Shown here in pieces: positions 34,128 through 42,175 of a DNA stretch of 43,172 bases. A model generated the notes under the pieces. That model searched no databases and was not told the origin of the DNA. It saw nothing but the letters and a program-made list of their open reading frames with translations. Where the stretch lies: positions 1 to 43,172 of the forward strand of contig DATDFQ010000024.1 of assembly GCA_036522515.1 (NCBI GenBank), in the 5' to 3' direction. Within the stretch, counting starts at the first letter, position 1. Every line of letters starts with the position of its first letter. A program made the translations under genes and the position numbers. This DNA is from Bacteroidota bacterium (GTDB lineage: Bacteria > Bacteroidota > Ignavibacteria > UBA10030 > SZUA-254).

Positions 34128-35036
34128 ATGACCTACCGGTCTATCCCCGTATTGTGCGCCCTGGTTCTTGCCGCCCATTCCATGGGGGAAGGCCAGGTCG
34201 GCCAGACCGGACTTGCGTTTCTGAAGCTAGGCGTCGGGGCGAGATCGATCGGCATGGGTGAAGCGTACTCTGCGGTCGCATCCGACCCTTCGGCGATGTA
34301 CTACAATCCGGCGGCGCTTTCACTCGACCACTCGTCGCAGCTACTTCTGATGCATAAGGAATGGATTCAGGACACCCGGACGGAGTATATCGCGGCAAAG
34401 GCCGCGATGAGCAAGCTGACACTCGGCCTCAGCGTGAACTCGACGAGCGTCAACAACATCGAGATTCGGGACCACCCCGGACCTTCGCAAGGCACCTTTG
34501 ATTCGCATAACGCGGCCGTCGGAATTTCGGGGGCGTACATGGTCGATTCGTGCCTGAGCATCGGCGCCACCGGAAAGCTTTTGTACGAGAAGATTCTCGT
34601 CAACGAGGCGTCGGGGTTCGGACTCGATCTGGGCGGGTGGTACCAGACGCCCTGGAACATCCAGCTCGCTCTTGCCGTCAGTAACCTCGGCTCTGTGAAC
34701 GAGCTCGACCAGGAGGCGTCAAAACTTCCGACGATCATCCGGGCGGGCGGGGCCTATGTCACGGGAATCGAATCCTTCGATGGAACGTTGACGCTGGCTT
34801 CGGACCTTGTCTCGTACACCGGCGAGAGTACGACACACCTGCATGTCGGCGCTGAAGTGAACTACCGGCAGGCGCTCTCTCTGCGCGCCGGGTACATGAC
34901 GGGCTATGACGCGAGATCGTTCACGGCGGGTGTGGGGTTCAGATATTCGCAGTTCCAACTTGATTATGCGTTTGCGCCCACGAAGTTCGACCTGGGATCG
35001 ACGCATACGTTTTCGCTCATGATCGAATTTAACTGA
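34128..35036 (+). CDS. second PorV/PorQ-family outer-membrane protein
   Basis: 302 residues with a signal peptide to about residue 23, then QTGLAFLKLGVGARSIGMGEAYSA and DPSAMYYNPAALS, the same family signature as its upstream neighbour. A barrel follows, ending HTFSLMIEFN. It begins 3 bp after the previous stop, and the two proteins are diverged paralogues. The pair, downstream of a lipoprotein and a cargo protein, looks like a dedicated export/display operon. Confidence 0.9.
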   Translation: MTYRSIPVLCALVLAAHSMGEGQVGQTGLAFLKLGVGARSIGMGEAYSAVASDPSAMYYNPAALSLDHSSQLLLMHKEWIQDTRTEYIAAKAAMSKLTLGLSVNSTSVNNIEIRDHPGPSQGTFDSHNAAVGISGAYMVDSCLSIGATGKLLYEKILVNEASGFGLDLGGWYQTPWNIQLALAVSNLGSVNELDQEASKLPTIIRAGGAYVTGIESFDGTLTLASDLVSYTGESTTHLHVGAEVNYRQALSLRAGYMTGYDARSFTAGVGFRYSQFQLDYAFAPTKFDLGSTHTFSLMIEFN

Positions 35037-35088
35037 GAAATCGTTCGGAACGATAGGTGATTTGATGCTGTTCTCTCTTTGAGGCCAT

Positions 35089-35631
35089 ATGACAAAAACC
35101 TTTACTATAAAAATCATCTGTTACGCGGTTGTTTTGAGCGCACTGGGCATGCCCGCGTCGGGATTCGCGCAATCCACGAAGGAAAAGCCGAAGGCGGAAT
35201 TGAGCTGGAAGCCGTTTGAAACGGGCTTCGCCAAAGCAAATACCGAGAAAAAGAAGGTACTTCTCGACGTCTATACGGACTGGTGCGGCTGGTGCAAAAG
35301 GTTGGACAAGGATGTCTATTCGGACAAGCGGGTGGTGGACTACCTGACCGAGCATTACTACGTCGTGAAGCTGAACGCCGAAGACACCGCGAGCGTCACG
35401 TATAAGGATAAGAAGTCGACGAAGCCCCAATTCGCGGGAGCGTTCGGCGTGAAGGGCTATCCCACGATCATCTTCTTCGACTCAAAGGGCGACCCGATCA
35501 CTTCCCTCCCGGGCTACGTGGACGCCGATAAATTCCTGACCATCGCGAAGTTCATCGGAGAGGATTACTACAAGTCGATGACGTGGGAAAGCTACCAGAA
35601 GATGAACGAACCGAAGAACCCGAAGGAGTGA
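35089..35631 (+). CDS. periplasmic thioredoxin-fold protein
   Basis: 180 residues. The signal peptide (1-27, ending SGFAQ) precedes a thioredoxin fold with active site WCGWC at 65-69 in DVYTDWCGWCKRLDKDVYS and the cis-Pro region in VKGYPTIIFFDSKG. It resembles the DsbD C-terminal/thioredoxin_7 group, which reduce or isomerise disulphides outside the cytoplasm. It is last in the lipoprotein/propeller/PorV series (52-bp gap) and closed by a terminator. It may service disulphides such as the CLSC pair in the propeller protein. Confidence 0.88.
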   Translation: MTKTFTIKIICYAVVLSALGMPASGFAQSTKEKPKAELSWKPFETGFAKANTEKKKVLLDVYTDWCGWCKRLDKDVYSDKRVVDYLTEHYYVVKLNAEDTASVTYKDKKSTKPQFAGAFGVKGYPTIIFFDSKGDPITSLPGYVDADKFLTIAKFIGEDYYKSMTWESYQKMNEPKNPKE

Positions 35632-35662
35632 GGGAGGATAGTCCCTCGAAGGGGATCATTTG

Positions 35663-35696
35663 AAACCTCCAGATGCGCGAAGCGTCTGGAGGTTTT
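35663..35696 (+). terminator. intrinsic terminator after the thioredoxin gene
   Basis: AAACCTCCAGA / TCTGGAGGTTT stem, extended by GC pairs across a short loop, then TTTTC. It lies 31 bp past the stop and also faces the convergent hipA-like gene. Confidence 0.8.
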
Positions 35697-35739
35697 CTGT
35701 TCTTAGGGGGTAGAACGAATGGATGAGGCTCCCCCGGGT

Positions 35740-37035
35740 TCACAATTTGAGGAGCAGAGTCTTCTTTATTTGTTGTATCTGATCCGCATGCACATCGGCC
35801 TTCTTTGCATAAGTGACCCAATGTGAAACCGTTTCTAAGATTCGATCTATGATCTCCCCGGATTTCTTGACGTTCATACTCCGGGCAACTTCCAGAAGGT
35901 CACTACGCTTGATGCCATCGCGTTTTCCGTTCAAGCTCATCTGGTGCGCCTTCATCCATCTGTTTTTGGGGTCGTACGCATACGTGACATCGTACGCGGG
36001 GGACAGCTTCCAGGCGCCGTTTTCGTCCATCAGGAAAGAGATGTTCTTCGTATGATCGTCCTGGTTCCGGGCGATCACATTGAATGCCATTCGCCGATAG
36101 AATTCTTCCATATCGGTGTGGGGAAGTTTGAGCTGCCGCATGGCCTGGAACGACTGTTCGTACGAATTGGCGAGAGGATCGTTATAGTCCAGGTGGGCGA
36201 TCGCGCAGAGCGTTTGCATGTGGAGCTTCTTTACCCCCTCTCGGTCGAATCGTTTGGACATGAAGTGAGCCCGGCCATCTTCTCTCAATAATTCGGCGTC
36301 CGTCATCTTGATTCCGCAATCCTGCGCCATCAGATGGTAAGCGTATTCGATCTTCCCGTACCCTTTGGGGTCTCCGAGCTGCTTATCGTTCACCCCGTCA
36401 AACTTGATGATCCAGTATTCGTAGTCTTCCAAGCCATCAATCTGACCTGAGCGAACATCTCCTGTTTTCTTATCGTACGCGATGATGGCTTTCGCTCTTG
36501 CTCCACCTGCCGAGGTTCCAACCCGGAAGATTTCCAAGAGTCCCTCGCCTGATTTGTCTCTAATATTGACTTTGAGGTTCTTTCGTTCTGCCAATATCGC
36601 CTTTGCCAGATCCACCAATTCCTTGATGTCGAGCTCGTGGGAGGTCTCATCAAATGGATGGATCGCAGGCTCATACTCCAAAGCACCCATGCCCCTCCTA
36701 CCGGTATAGCAGAGCCGCTCCACAGAATTGAAACTATCGGGGTCGCGGCCCTGCTGGGAGAGCCAAGCTTCGATGAGCGTGTTTCCGAATCGATCGGGCA
36801 AGCTATCAGCCAACAGTCCCGGCAACCCTTTGTAGGTCTCCCTGCTCAGCGACGGAAAGGAATAGATCATCCTGCTCTTTCGCGCTTCTTCCAAGGGCAT
36901 TCTGAGCGGAGATAAGTCAAGACCTTTTTTCAAGAATGACTCATCGAATTCAAACGTGGCAAGATCACGGGCATCGTCCCATGCAACTGCGCCCACCATG
37001 GTCCCCCATACATTGACCCTTGCGACTCTTTTCAT
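35740..37035 (-). CDS. HipA-family serine/threonine kinase toxin
   Basis: 431 residues in one chain. The N-terminal couple_hipA-type domain carries PLSPL..RK and SLPDRFGN motifs. The kinase domain has a Gly-rich loop GTSAGGARAKA (its Ser is the likely autophosphorylation site), the catalytic RNQDDHTKN (Asp and Asn) and the metal-binding PAYDVT. E. coli HipA inactivates glutamyl-tRNA synthetase; the target here is unknown. ATG 37035 overlaps the antitoxin stop (ATGA), so toxin translation is coupled to antitoxin. All catalytic residues look intact. An extra-cytoplasmic role is excluded by the lack of a signal. Confidence 0.93.
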   Translation of the reverse strand: MKRVARVNVWGTMVGAVAWDDARDLATFEFDESFLKKGLDLSPLRMPLEEARKSRMIYSFPSLSRETYKGLPGLLADSLPDRFGNTLIEAWLSQQGRDPDSFNSVERLCYTGRRGMGALEYEPAIHPFDETSHELDIKELVDLAKAILAERKNLKVNIRDKSGEGLLEIFRVGTSAGGARAKAIIAYDKKTGDVRSGQIDGLEDYEYWIIKFDGVNDKQLGDPKGYGKIEYAYHLMAQDCGIKMTDAELLREDGRAHFMSKRFDREGVKKLHMQTLCAIAHLDYNDPLANSYEQSFQAMRQLKLPHTDMEEFYRRMAFNVIARNQDDHTKNISFLMDENGAWKLSPAYDVTYAYDPKNRWMKAHQMSLNGKRDGIKRSDLLEVARSMNVKKSGEIIDRILETVSHWVTYAKKADVHADQIQQIKKTLLLKL

Positions 37036-37391
37036 TCGAGACGTGTCTTCCTGTCGCTTTTCGGGGCCCTGGGGCGGGGCGACGCTTTCATGCGCTGGCG
37101 CTCCTGGAGTTTTAGCAGCTGCAGGGGGCTCACCTGCGGCTCTTCGCGGAAGACCTTGAGAACATCCAGCTTATCCAGGGCCCTCAACACCTGCACCAGG
37201 GTGAGCAGCGTCGGCGCGCGACCGGTTTCCATCTTGCTTATCGTAACACGGTTCAGGCCCGACATTTGTGCCAACTGCGCTTGCGACAGGTTCTTATTCA
37301 GTCGAATCTGCCGAATGAAGCCTCCTATTTCTTTGACAATGGCGGGATCAGCCATTGCTTCCAAATTCTCCATGTAGCTTTTAGGCATCAT
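37032..37391 (-). CDS. HipB-like antitoxin, Xre-family repressor
   Basis: 119 residues. The HTH_3 domain at about 20-75 (FIRQIRLNKNLSQAQLAQMSGLNRVTISKMETGRAPTLLTL) is followed by a basic tail (RQRMKASPRPRAPKSDRKTRLE), which may contact toxin or DNA. It starts at ATG 37391 or 37388. It precedes its toxin with a 4-bp overlap, the canonical order. Repeated AGCTTN2AAGCT sites in and around its promoter mark it as an autorepressor. Confidence 0.9.
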   Translation of the reverse strand: MMPKSYMENLEAMADPAIVKEIGGFIRQIRLNKNLSQAQLAQMSGLNRVTISKMETGRAPTLLTLVQVLRALDKLDVLKVFREEPQVSPLQLLKLQERQRMKASPRPRAPKSDRKTRLE

Positions 37392-37421
37392 TATCCTACA
37401 TTATTTATCTGTTCGTAACTT

Positions 37422-37484
37422 TGAAGCTACATAAGATAACCAAGTTTTCTGAGCAAAGCAAATGTCAGTGTAGCTTTTAAGCTA
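37422..37484 (-). promoter_or_regulatory. hipBA-like promoter with flanking operators
   Basis: On the minus strand: -35 TTGCTT (37461-37456), 17 bp, -10 TATCTT (37438-37433). An operator-like palindrome TAGCTT-TT-AAGCTA (37471-37484) lies just upstream of the -35, and a matching half-site GTAGCTTCA (minus strand, 37430-37422) lies just after the -10. Further copies are TTTAAGCTAC (37517-37526) and GTAGCTTTTAGGC inside the first codons (37375-37387). Repressor bound to these would cover the whole promoter. Confidence 0.7.
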
Positions 37485-37530
37485 TGTTATCTGCAAGAAG
37501 TCAATATAATGAATAGTTTAAGCTACAACA

Positions 37531-37818
37531 AATAAAAAAGGGGCGTGTGGACTGTATTGCTCGTTGGTTCGGAAAGGATGGTTCGGGGGGGGTCCAATAA
37601 AAAGCGAAGGCCCGGGTTCCTATGATGGCCGGGCCTCAGCTTCCACTAATCTACCAATCCACATATCTACTACGCCACAAACATACGAAAGTTTCAGTGC
37701 CCCTATCAATCCCCCAAAGGGACGATAAGTGGGCTACATCCCCGCGTGAAAGAGGTCCCTGGTGAAAGCCGGGCCGCGCGCCATTACGAAGGGAATAGTG
37801 TCGCATTTTGATCTTTTG
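37531..37818. other. intergenic region without a recognised gene
   Basis: Contains a G9 run at 37585-37593 and an AGGCCCGG / CCGGGCCT inverted repeat (37608-37615 with 37629-37636) that could be a terminator-like hairpin, though without a T-run. No coding signal is seen. Confidence 0.5.
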
Positions 37819-37897
37819 CCGTCATCACGACATGTTTCAGGTCGGGATCTTTCTAAGAGCGTTGAAAGATGCTGACCTAAAGCATGTCAGCATGACG
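37819..37897. repeat. two inverted copies of repeat family A
   Basis: Unit at 37819-37853 (CCGTCATCACGACATG...GGATCTTTC) and an opposite-strand unit at 37863-37897. Together they form a ~79-bp imperfect palindrome with a 9-bp centre. Same family as the three tandem units at 12805-12930. Confidence 0.8.
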
Positions 37898-37947
37898 AGC
37901 TGGAGAGATAGTCGGCCAAACTGAGGCACTACCCATGCTTCAGTCCG

Positions 37948-37977
37948 TTAGACATTTGCTTGCCAAGTCTTTATATT
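37948..37977 (+). promoter_or_regulatory. candidate promoter for the DsrE-like gene
   Basis: TTAGAC (37948-37953), 18 bp, TATATT (37972-37977), leaving a ~55-base leader before ATG 38039. The -10 matches others in the window; the -35 is poor. Confidence 0.4.
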
Positions 37978-38038
37978 CGACGTCAGTCAAGTCCCCGGAC
38001 ATTGAGGGGAATATCAAGTCGATACAGAGGAGAAAACC

Positions 38039-38587
38039 ATGTTAAGCGCCAGATCCGTCAATGTGGTCGCCTCATTCATTTTCGGTGTCAGCCTTGCATC
38101 GGCGCAATGGCCTGCACCTAAATCGCCGGTGATTCCGGAGGCCGATGGGTATATCTCCATACCCGGGGTGGCGATCCCTCTTGAGAAGGACCACGTCTAT
38201 CGGGCGATCTTCAATGCCACTCTCGCGGGTTCGGATTCCAAACAGCTTCTTCCGGCCCTCAACAACGCAGGGTCGGAATTGAATGCGCTCGGCGTGGAGG
38301 GAATCCCTGTTGAGAAGGCGAAATTTGTGATAGTCTTTCATGGGCCAGCGATGGACGGAATTCTCGACGATGCCCACTACAAGGCCAAGTTTGGCGTGAA
38401 CAATCCGAACTTGAGGGTGCTCACCGGATTGAAGAAGGCCGGCGTGGAACTATACGTGTGCGGTCAGAATCTTGCGGCTGAGAAGATCGACCCCAAAACA
38501 ATATCTCCGGCCGTCAAAGTGGCGAGCGATGCATTGATCGTTCTGATGAAATATCAGAACAGGGGGTATGCCCTGCTCGAGTTTTGA
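38039..38587 (+). CDS. exported DsrE/DsrF-like protein
   Basis: 182 residues with a signal peptide (1-22, SFIFGVSLASAQ) and a DsrE-like fold: first strand HVYRAIFNATL, VEKAKFVIVFHGPAM, and a conserved cysteine in AGVELYVCGQNLA at the end of the fourth strand. Cytoplasmic DsrE/TusD proteins carry sulfur on this Cys. Exported members are common in Bacteroidota, with unknown roles. AGGAG precedes ATG 38039 by about nine bases. The single-gene unit is convergent with the glycosyltransferase, 21 bp apart. Confidence 0.83.
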   Translation: MLSARSVNVVASFIFGVSLASAQWPAPKSPVIPEADGYISIPGVAIPLEKDHVYRAIFNATLAGSDSKQLLPALNNAGSELNALGVEGIPVEKAKFVIVFHGPAMDGILDDAHYKAKFGVNNPNLRVLTGLKKAGVELYVCGQNLAAEKIDPKTISPAVKVASDALIVLMKYQNRGYALLEF

Positions 38588-38608
38588 TCACTCTCCCATG
38601 GAGCGGCG

Positions 38609-39622
38609 TTATTTCGCGAGCATCCGGCCGACACCCGCGAATACCTCCTCCACCCCGAGCTCTTCCATGCAGGGGTTGCCGATCGGACAGATGGTGTAAT
38701 TGCAGCCGAGGCAGACGAGCTTCTCATTCTGGACGATCTCGGACGGGACGCCCACCGGGCCCTGAAGCTCGGGATTTGTCGGGCCGAAGATCGCGACAAC
38801 GGGCGTACCGACCGCAGCAGCGATGTGCATGGGCCCCGAGTCGTTGGTCACGAGCAGGTTGCACCGCTTGAGAATCGCGGCGAGCTGCTTCAGATTACTC
38901 GGCGGAATTAACATCGCCTTTGCACTCATGAGGTCCTGAATCTCAGCTGCCATTTTTTCCTCCCCCGGACCCCAGACGATTAGAATCTCGGAGTTGTGCG
39001 TCTTGGAGATCAGGTCTCCAAGCGCTGCGAACTGCGGAATCCGCCATCTTTTGGTCGACCACCCCCCTCCCGGATTGAGCGCGACGACTCGCTTGCCGGC
39101 AAGATGTTCTTTTTCGAAAAATGCCTTCGCAAACTCGTTCGCCTCAGAAGAAACCGGAAAATGCGGCAGGGTCTCCAGGACGGGAACTCCGATCCGCCTT
39201 ACTGCATCGAGATTGAAATCGGTATTATGAAGCTGGTCTCCCCGCGGCTCCGTGAGGATGTTGTAGCAATGTTTGCGCCAGCCAAACCGGTAGCCCACCC
39301 GGTAGCGGGCGCCGCTTCCGAGCGTGACCAGCGCGCTGCGGGGGTTTCCGAAGAGGTCGATGACCATGTCGTATCTGCGCCGCCGGACCTTCAGGATCAA
39401 TCCCACCCCGCTCTCGCGCCTGCCGTCGAACACGAGGACCGAATCGAGGTCGGGATTTCCCTCGACGACCTCCCGGCTCGGCCTCTCGGTGAGAAAATCG
39501 ATGCGCGCCTCCGGAAACGCGGACCGGAGGCTCTTCAGGACGACCGTCGAGAGGAGGACGTCTCCGATTGCGCGGAGCTTGACCACAAGTATGTTTTTGA
39601 CCAGACGGGGATCGACGGTCAT
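38609..39622 (-). CDS. family 9 glycosyltransferase (heptosyltransferase-like)
   Basis: 337 residues with a GT-B fold. The N-terminal KNILVVKLRAIGDVLLS is the family start. The middle region has VVALNPGGGWSTKRW, and the C-terminal donor-binding motif is NDSGPMHIAAAVGTPVVAIFGPTNP. Cys-rich LVCLGCNYTICPIGNPCM is typical of some GT9 members. Such enzymes add heptose or related sugars to the lipopolysaccharide core from ADP-sugars at the cytoplasmic face. It lies 65 bp after aspartate kinase on the same strand with no functional link. Confidence 0.93.
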   Translation of the reverse strand: MTVDPRLVKNILVVKLRAIGDVLLSTVVLKSLRSAFPEARIDFLTERPSREVVEGNPDLDSVLVFDGRRESGVGLILKVRRRRYDMVIDLFGNPRSALVTLGSGARYRVGYRFGWRKHCYNILTEPRGDQLHNTDFNLDAVRRIGVPVLETLPHFPVSSEANEFAKAFFEKEHLAGKRVVALNPGGGWSTKRWRIPQFAALGDLISKTHNSEILIVWGPGEEKMAAEIQDLMSAKAMLIPPSNLKQLAAILKRCNLLVTNDSGPMHIAAAVGTPVVAIFGPTNPELQGPVGVPSEIVQNEKLVCLGCNYTICPIGNPCMEELGVEEVFAGVGRMLAK

Positions 39623-39687
39623 TCAGTGATCGTTAATTGGACTGAGAGTGGAAGAATGAAAACCCGGGGTGGATCTTTGATCCGATC

Positions 39688-41100
39688 TCACCCCTGTTGC
39701 AGCGGGGCCTTGAAATGTTCGAGGATCTCGAACGCATCCTCCGCGACTGTGTCGAAGAATTCGCTATGGAGGCTCACGACGGCATCGGGGATGGCGTCAT
39801 CGTCGATCACGAAGCAAAGGTTCGACCGCGAGGCGCCGAACGAAATCATCGAGACCGGGTACTCCGAGACGGACCCGAACACGCGCTCGACAAGCTTCGG
39901 CACGGCACTGATATTGGTGCCGACGAGACAGACGATCCCCTTCCCTCCGTGCAGATCGAGCGAACCGATTTCCTTCAGGCCCTGTGAGATGACCGTGAGA
40001 TCGCAATTTGAATCGAGCACCACAGAGAGTCCGTAATCGGAGGATGCGGTCAGGTAGGCGATCGCGCCGGCTTCAGTCAACACATTGTGCACATGCCCCC
40101 AAAAGATATACGCGCCGTAACGGTTCTTCGGAGTCACCGTGAGAAGCGTCATATCGCGCTTGAAGGCGATCGATTTGACCGAGGGCGCGTCCGAGGGGTT
40201 CTTTTTGGTAATCAGCGTCCCGGCGAGATTCGCGCGTCGCGAGTTGTAGACATGAATCGGAATGTTTCTCTCGAGCGCCGGTAGTACCGTTTTCGGATGC
40301 AGGACCTTCGCCCCGAAATAGGAGAGATCGAACGCCTCCTCGAATGAAAGGGCCCTGACCTTCCGGGGTGCCGGCACGACCCTCGGGTCGGCTGTAAGAA
40401 TTCCGTCGACATCGGTCCAGATCTGAACATCCTCGGCAGCTAGCGCAGCCCCCATGACCGAGGCCGAGTAGTCCGAACTTTCTCTCCCCATGGTGGTTCT
40501 ATGGCCTGAGCGAGTCACGCCGATATACCCCTGCGTGACCGGCACGATACCCTGGCCGGTGAGCGGTGAAACGATCTCGGGGAGGCGTGCCATGAGGATT
40601 TCCATGACCGGCGAGGCGGCATTGTGCCGGTCGTCGGTCACCATGAACTCTTTGGTGTCGATCCACTGGGATGGAATACCGGATTCCTCGAGGGCGACCG
40701 CCACGATCCGCGAGGAGAGGAGCTCTCCGTACGAATAGATCGTATCGAGCGCCCGGGGTGTAAGCTCCCGCAGTATCACGACCCCCTTGAGCAGTTCTTC
40801 GAGCTCTTTGAGAGAAGCCCCGATAATGGCCCTCAGAGCGTGGTGCCGCTGCCGGTCCTTGATCAAGGCGTCGGTCATGTCATAGTGACGCTCGAAGAGC
40901 TTGAGGAGGGCGTCTCGGGACTCGCCCGGCTTCCCGTCGGCGGCAAACCTGCCCGCCTGTTCGAGCATGTTAGTCGCCCTGGCGATGGCCGAGATGACTA
41001 CGAGCGGTTTCTTGTCGAGATGGTCCCGTACAATCCGGACGACGTTCCCGACCGCCTCCGCGTCCTGAGTGGACGTTCCTCCGAATTTCATGACAATCAT
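39688..41100 (-). CDS. lysC: aspartate kinase
   Basis: 470 residues from ATG 41100; the frame extends to 41187 across the promoter, so the longer version is rejected. The kinase signature is KFGGTS at the N-terminus, with GRESSDYSASVMGAAL in the nucleotide site, FEEAFDLSYFGAKVLHP, then two C-terminal ACT domains for feedback control. It phosphorylates aspartate as the first step to lysine, methionine and threonine. There is no fused homoserine dehydrogenase, so it is monofunctional. No ligand riboswitch is visible in the ~40-base leader. Confidence 0.95.
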   Translation of the reverse strand: MIVMKFGGTSTQDAEAVGNVVRIVRDHLDKKPLVVISAIARATNMLEQAGRFAADGKPGESRDALLKLFERHYDMTDALIKDRQRHHALRAIIGASLKELEELLKGVVILRELTPRALDTIYSYGELLSSRIVAVALEESGIPSQWIDTKEFMVTDDRHNAASPVMEILMARLPEIVSPLTGQGIVPVTQGYIGVTRSGHRTTMGRESSDYSASVMGAALAAEDVQIWTDVDGILTADPRVVPAPRKVRALSFEEAFDLSYFGAKVLHPKTVLPALERNIPIHVYNSRRANLAGTLITKKNPSDAPSVKSIAFKRDMTLLTVTPKNRYGAYIFWGHVHNVLTEAGAIAYLTASSDYGLSVVLDSNCDLTVISQGLKEIGSLDLHGGKGIVCLVGTNISAVPKLVERVFGSVSEYPVSMISFGASRSNLCFVIDDDAIPDAVVSLHSEFFDTVAEDAFEILEHFKAPLQQG

Positions 41101-41141
41101 CGCGTTCCTGCCCCGAGTCTTGACGATAAATTCGATTCGGT

Positions 41142-41172
41142 CAAATATAGCATTCGAGCACACCACTATCAA
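41142..41172 (-). promoter_or_regulatory. lysC: promoter for aspartate kinase
   Basis: On the minus strand: TTGATA (41172-41167), 17 bp, TATATT (41149-41144). The -10 continues as TATATTTG, which also fits the Bacteroidota -7 element TAnnTTTG. The promoter fixes the gene start at 41100. Confidence 0.7.
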
Positions 41173-41185
41173 CCGGAATAAAATC

Positions 41186-41217
41186 AAAAACCCCTCTCAA
41201 AACGCTTTGGAGGGGTT
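41186..41217 (-). terminator. intrinsic terminator after the 48-residue membrane protein
   Basis: On the minus strand: AACCCCTC / GAGGGGTT stem with a 13-base loop followed by TTTTTGATTTTA. It separates the small gene from the aspartate kinase promoter. Confidence 0.8.
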
Positions 41218-41244
41218 CCTGGAAAATCATGAATTCTGCGTCAA

Positions 41245-41391
41245 TCATTGCTGGACACGCTTGCCCATTTCGTGGTGGAGAAACTTTTCCTTCCTCCGCT
41301 TATTGATGAGGAAAATCAGGTAGAGGAAGACCGCCGCGATCAATACTCCGACAATCACCACATTCAAGCCCAGGAATTCGACGATCTGCAT
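41245..41391 (-). CDS. 48-residue single-helix membrane protein
   Basis: ATG 41391 to TGA 41245 encodes a protein with one strongly hydrophobic helix (about residues 7-29, LGLNVVIVGVLIAAVFLYLIF), followed by a basic stop-transfer stretch NKRRKEKF and a short cytoplasmic tail EMGKRVQQ. This sharp helix-plus-positive-charge pattern and the perfect terminator behind it argue that it is real. No family is recognised. It may be an accessory subunit of a larger membrane complex or a regulatory miniprotein. Confidence 0.7.
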   Translation of the reverse strand: MQIVEFLGLNVVIVGVLIAAVFLYLIFLINKRRKEKFLHHEMGKRVQQ

Positions 41392-41739
41392 GCTTGGTTT
41401 CTTCTTGTTATGTAGACGTGAAGCTCCGGCGATTCAGGTTTGCCGGTCTCTCTTATGGTACGGATGAGACGCGCGAAGGGTTCAGATAATCAGATAAAAG
41501 GGAGCTTCCGTTCCGCTTTCATGAATACCGGGACCGGCCGGAAATTAAGAACCGAATCACCTATAGATATGATAACAATCCGCCATCACTGTTGCAACAG
41601 GGACTACCGGGAGAGATGTGGCGAGAGTCGTGAAAGGTTCGTTCACGCGTTGTTTTGCCACAGGGGCAGTGTGGACGGGGACGACCGGAGTGTCCGCCCC
41701 GACGGTCACATGGAGGAATTCAGCGCGGCAGAGCGCAGC
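41392..41739. other. intergenic region without a recognised gene
   Basis: This 348-bp stretch between the 48-residue gene and ferredoxin shows no convincing coding frame, RNA or hairpin. The reading frame of ferredoxin stays open for ~50 codons past its stop, ending near 41570, but has no coding character I recognise. Confidence 0.5.
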
Positions 41740-42042
41740 TTACTTTTTCTTGCACTCCTTGCCTGTGGTTCCGGCGAGAGCGTCTTTCTTGTGGGTGATC
41801 TGCGTTGTGACGGGGGCCTTTTCGTAGTTGATGGGGATCCAGCTCTTCCATTGCTCGGGGACATCGGCCTCCGCAAAGATGGCCTCCACCGGGCATTCCG
41901 GGACGCACGCGCCGCAGTCAATGCACTCGTCGGGGTGAATGTAGAGCATCTTGTCATCTTCGTAGAAGCAATCGACGGGACAGACTTCGACACAATCGGT
42001 GAACTTGCAATCGTAACAGGGTTCACAAACGATGTACGTCAT
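41740..42042 (-). CDS. fdxA: 7Fe-type ferredoxin (3Fe-4S/4Fe-4S)
   Basis: 100 residues. Cys motifs are [21 protein letters not shown] and [16 protein letters not shown], the FdxA pattern that binds one [3Fe-4S] and one [4Fe-4S] cluster. [15 protein letters not shown] is a hallmark of the family, as is the C-terminal helical extension with [11 protein letters not shown]. It is a low-potential cytoplasmic electron carrier. It is monocistronic, with its own promoter 45 bp upstream of ATG 42042. Confidence 0.93.
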   Translation of the reverse strand: MTYIVCEPCYDCKFTDCVEVCPVDCFYEDDKMLYIHPDECIDCGACVPECPVEAIFAEADVPEQWKSWIPINYEKAPVTTQITHKKDALAGTTGKECKKK

Positions 42043-42085
42043 GTTGGATCCTCAAAAAGAACGTGGTTGATGAAATTGATTGCTA

Positions 42086-42114
42086 TATGTACGGAGATAT
42101 TTGCAAAATGTCAA
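42086..42114 (-). promoter_or_regulatory. fdxA: promoter for the ferredoxin gene
   Basis: On the minus strand: TTGACA (42114-42109), 17 bp, TACATA (42091-42086). Confidence 0.6.
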
Positions 42115-42175
42115 GTAGGTTTCGCGCGGAAAGAGAGGTGCCGCACGGGGGTACGAACACAGATTGCCGATGGCA

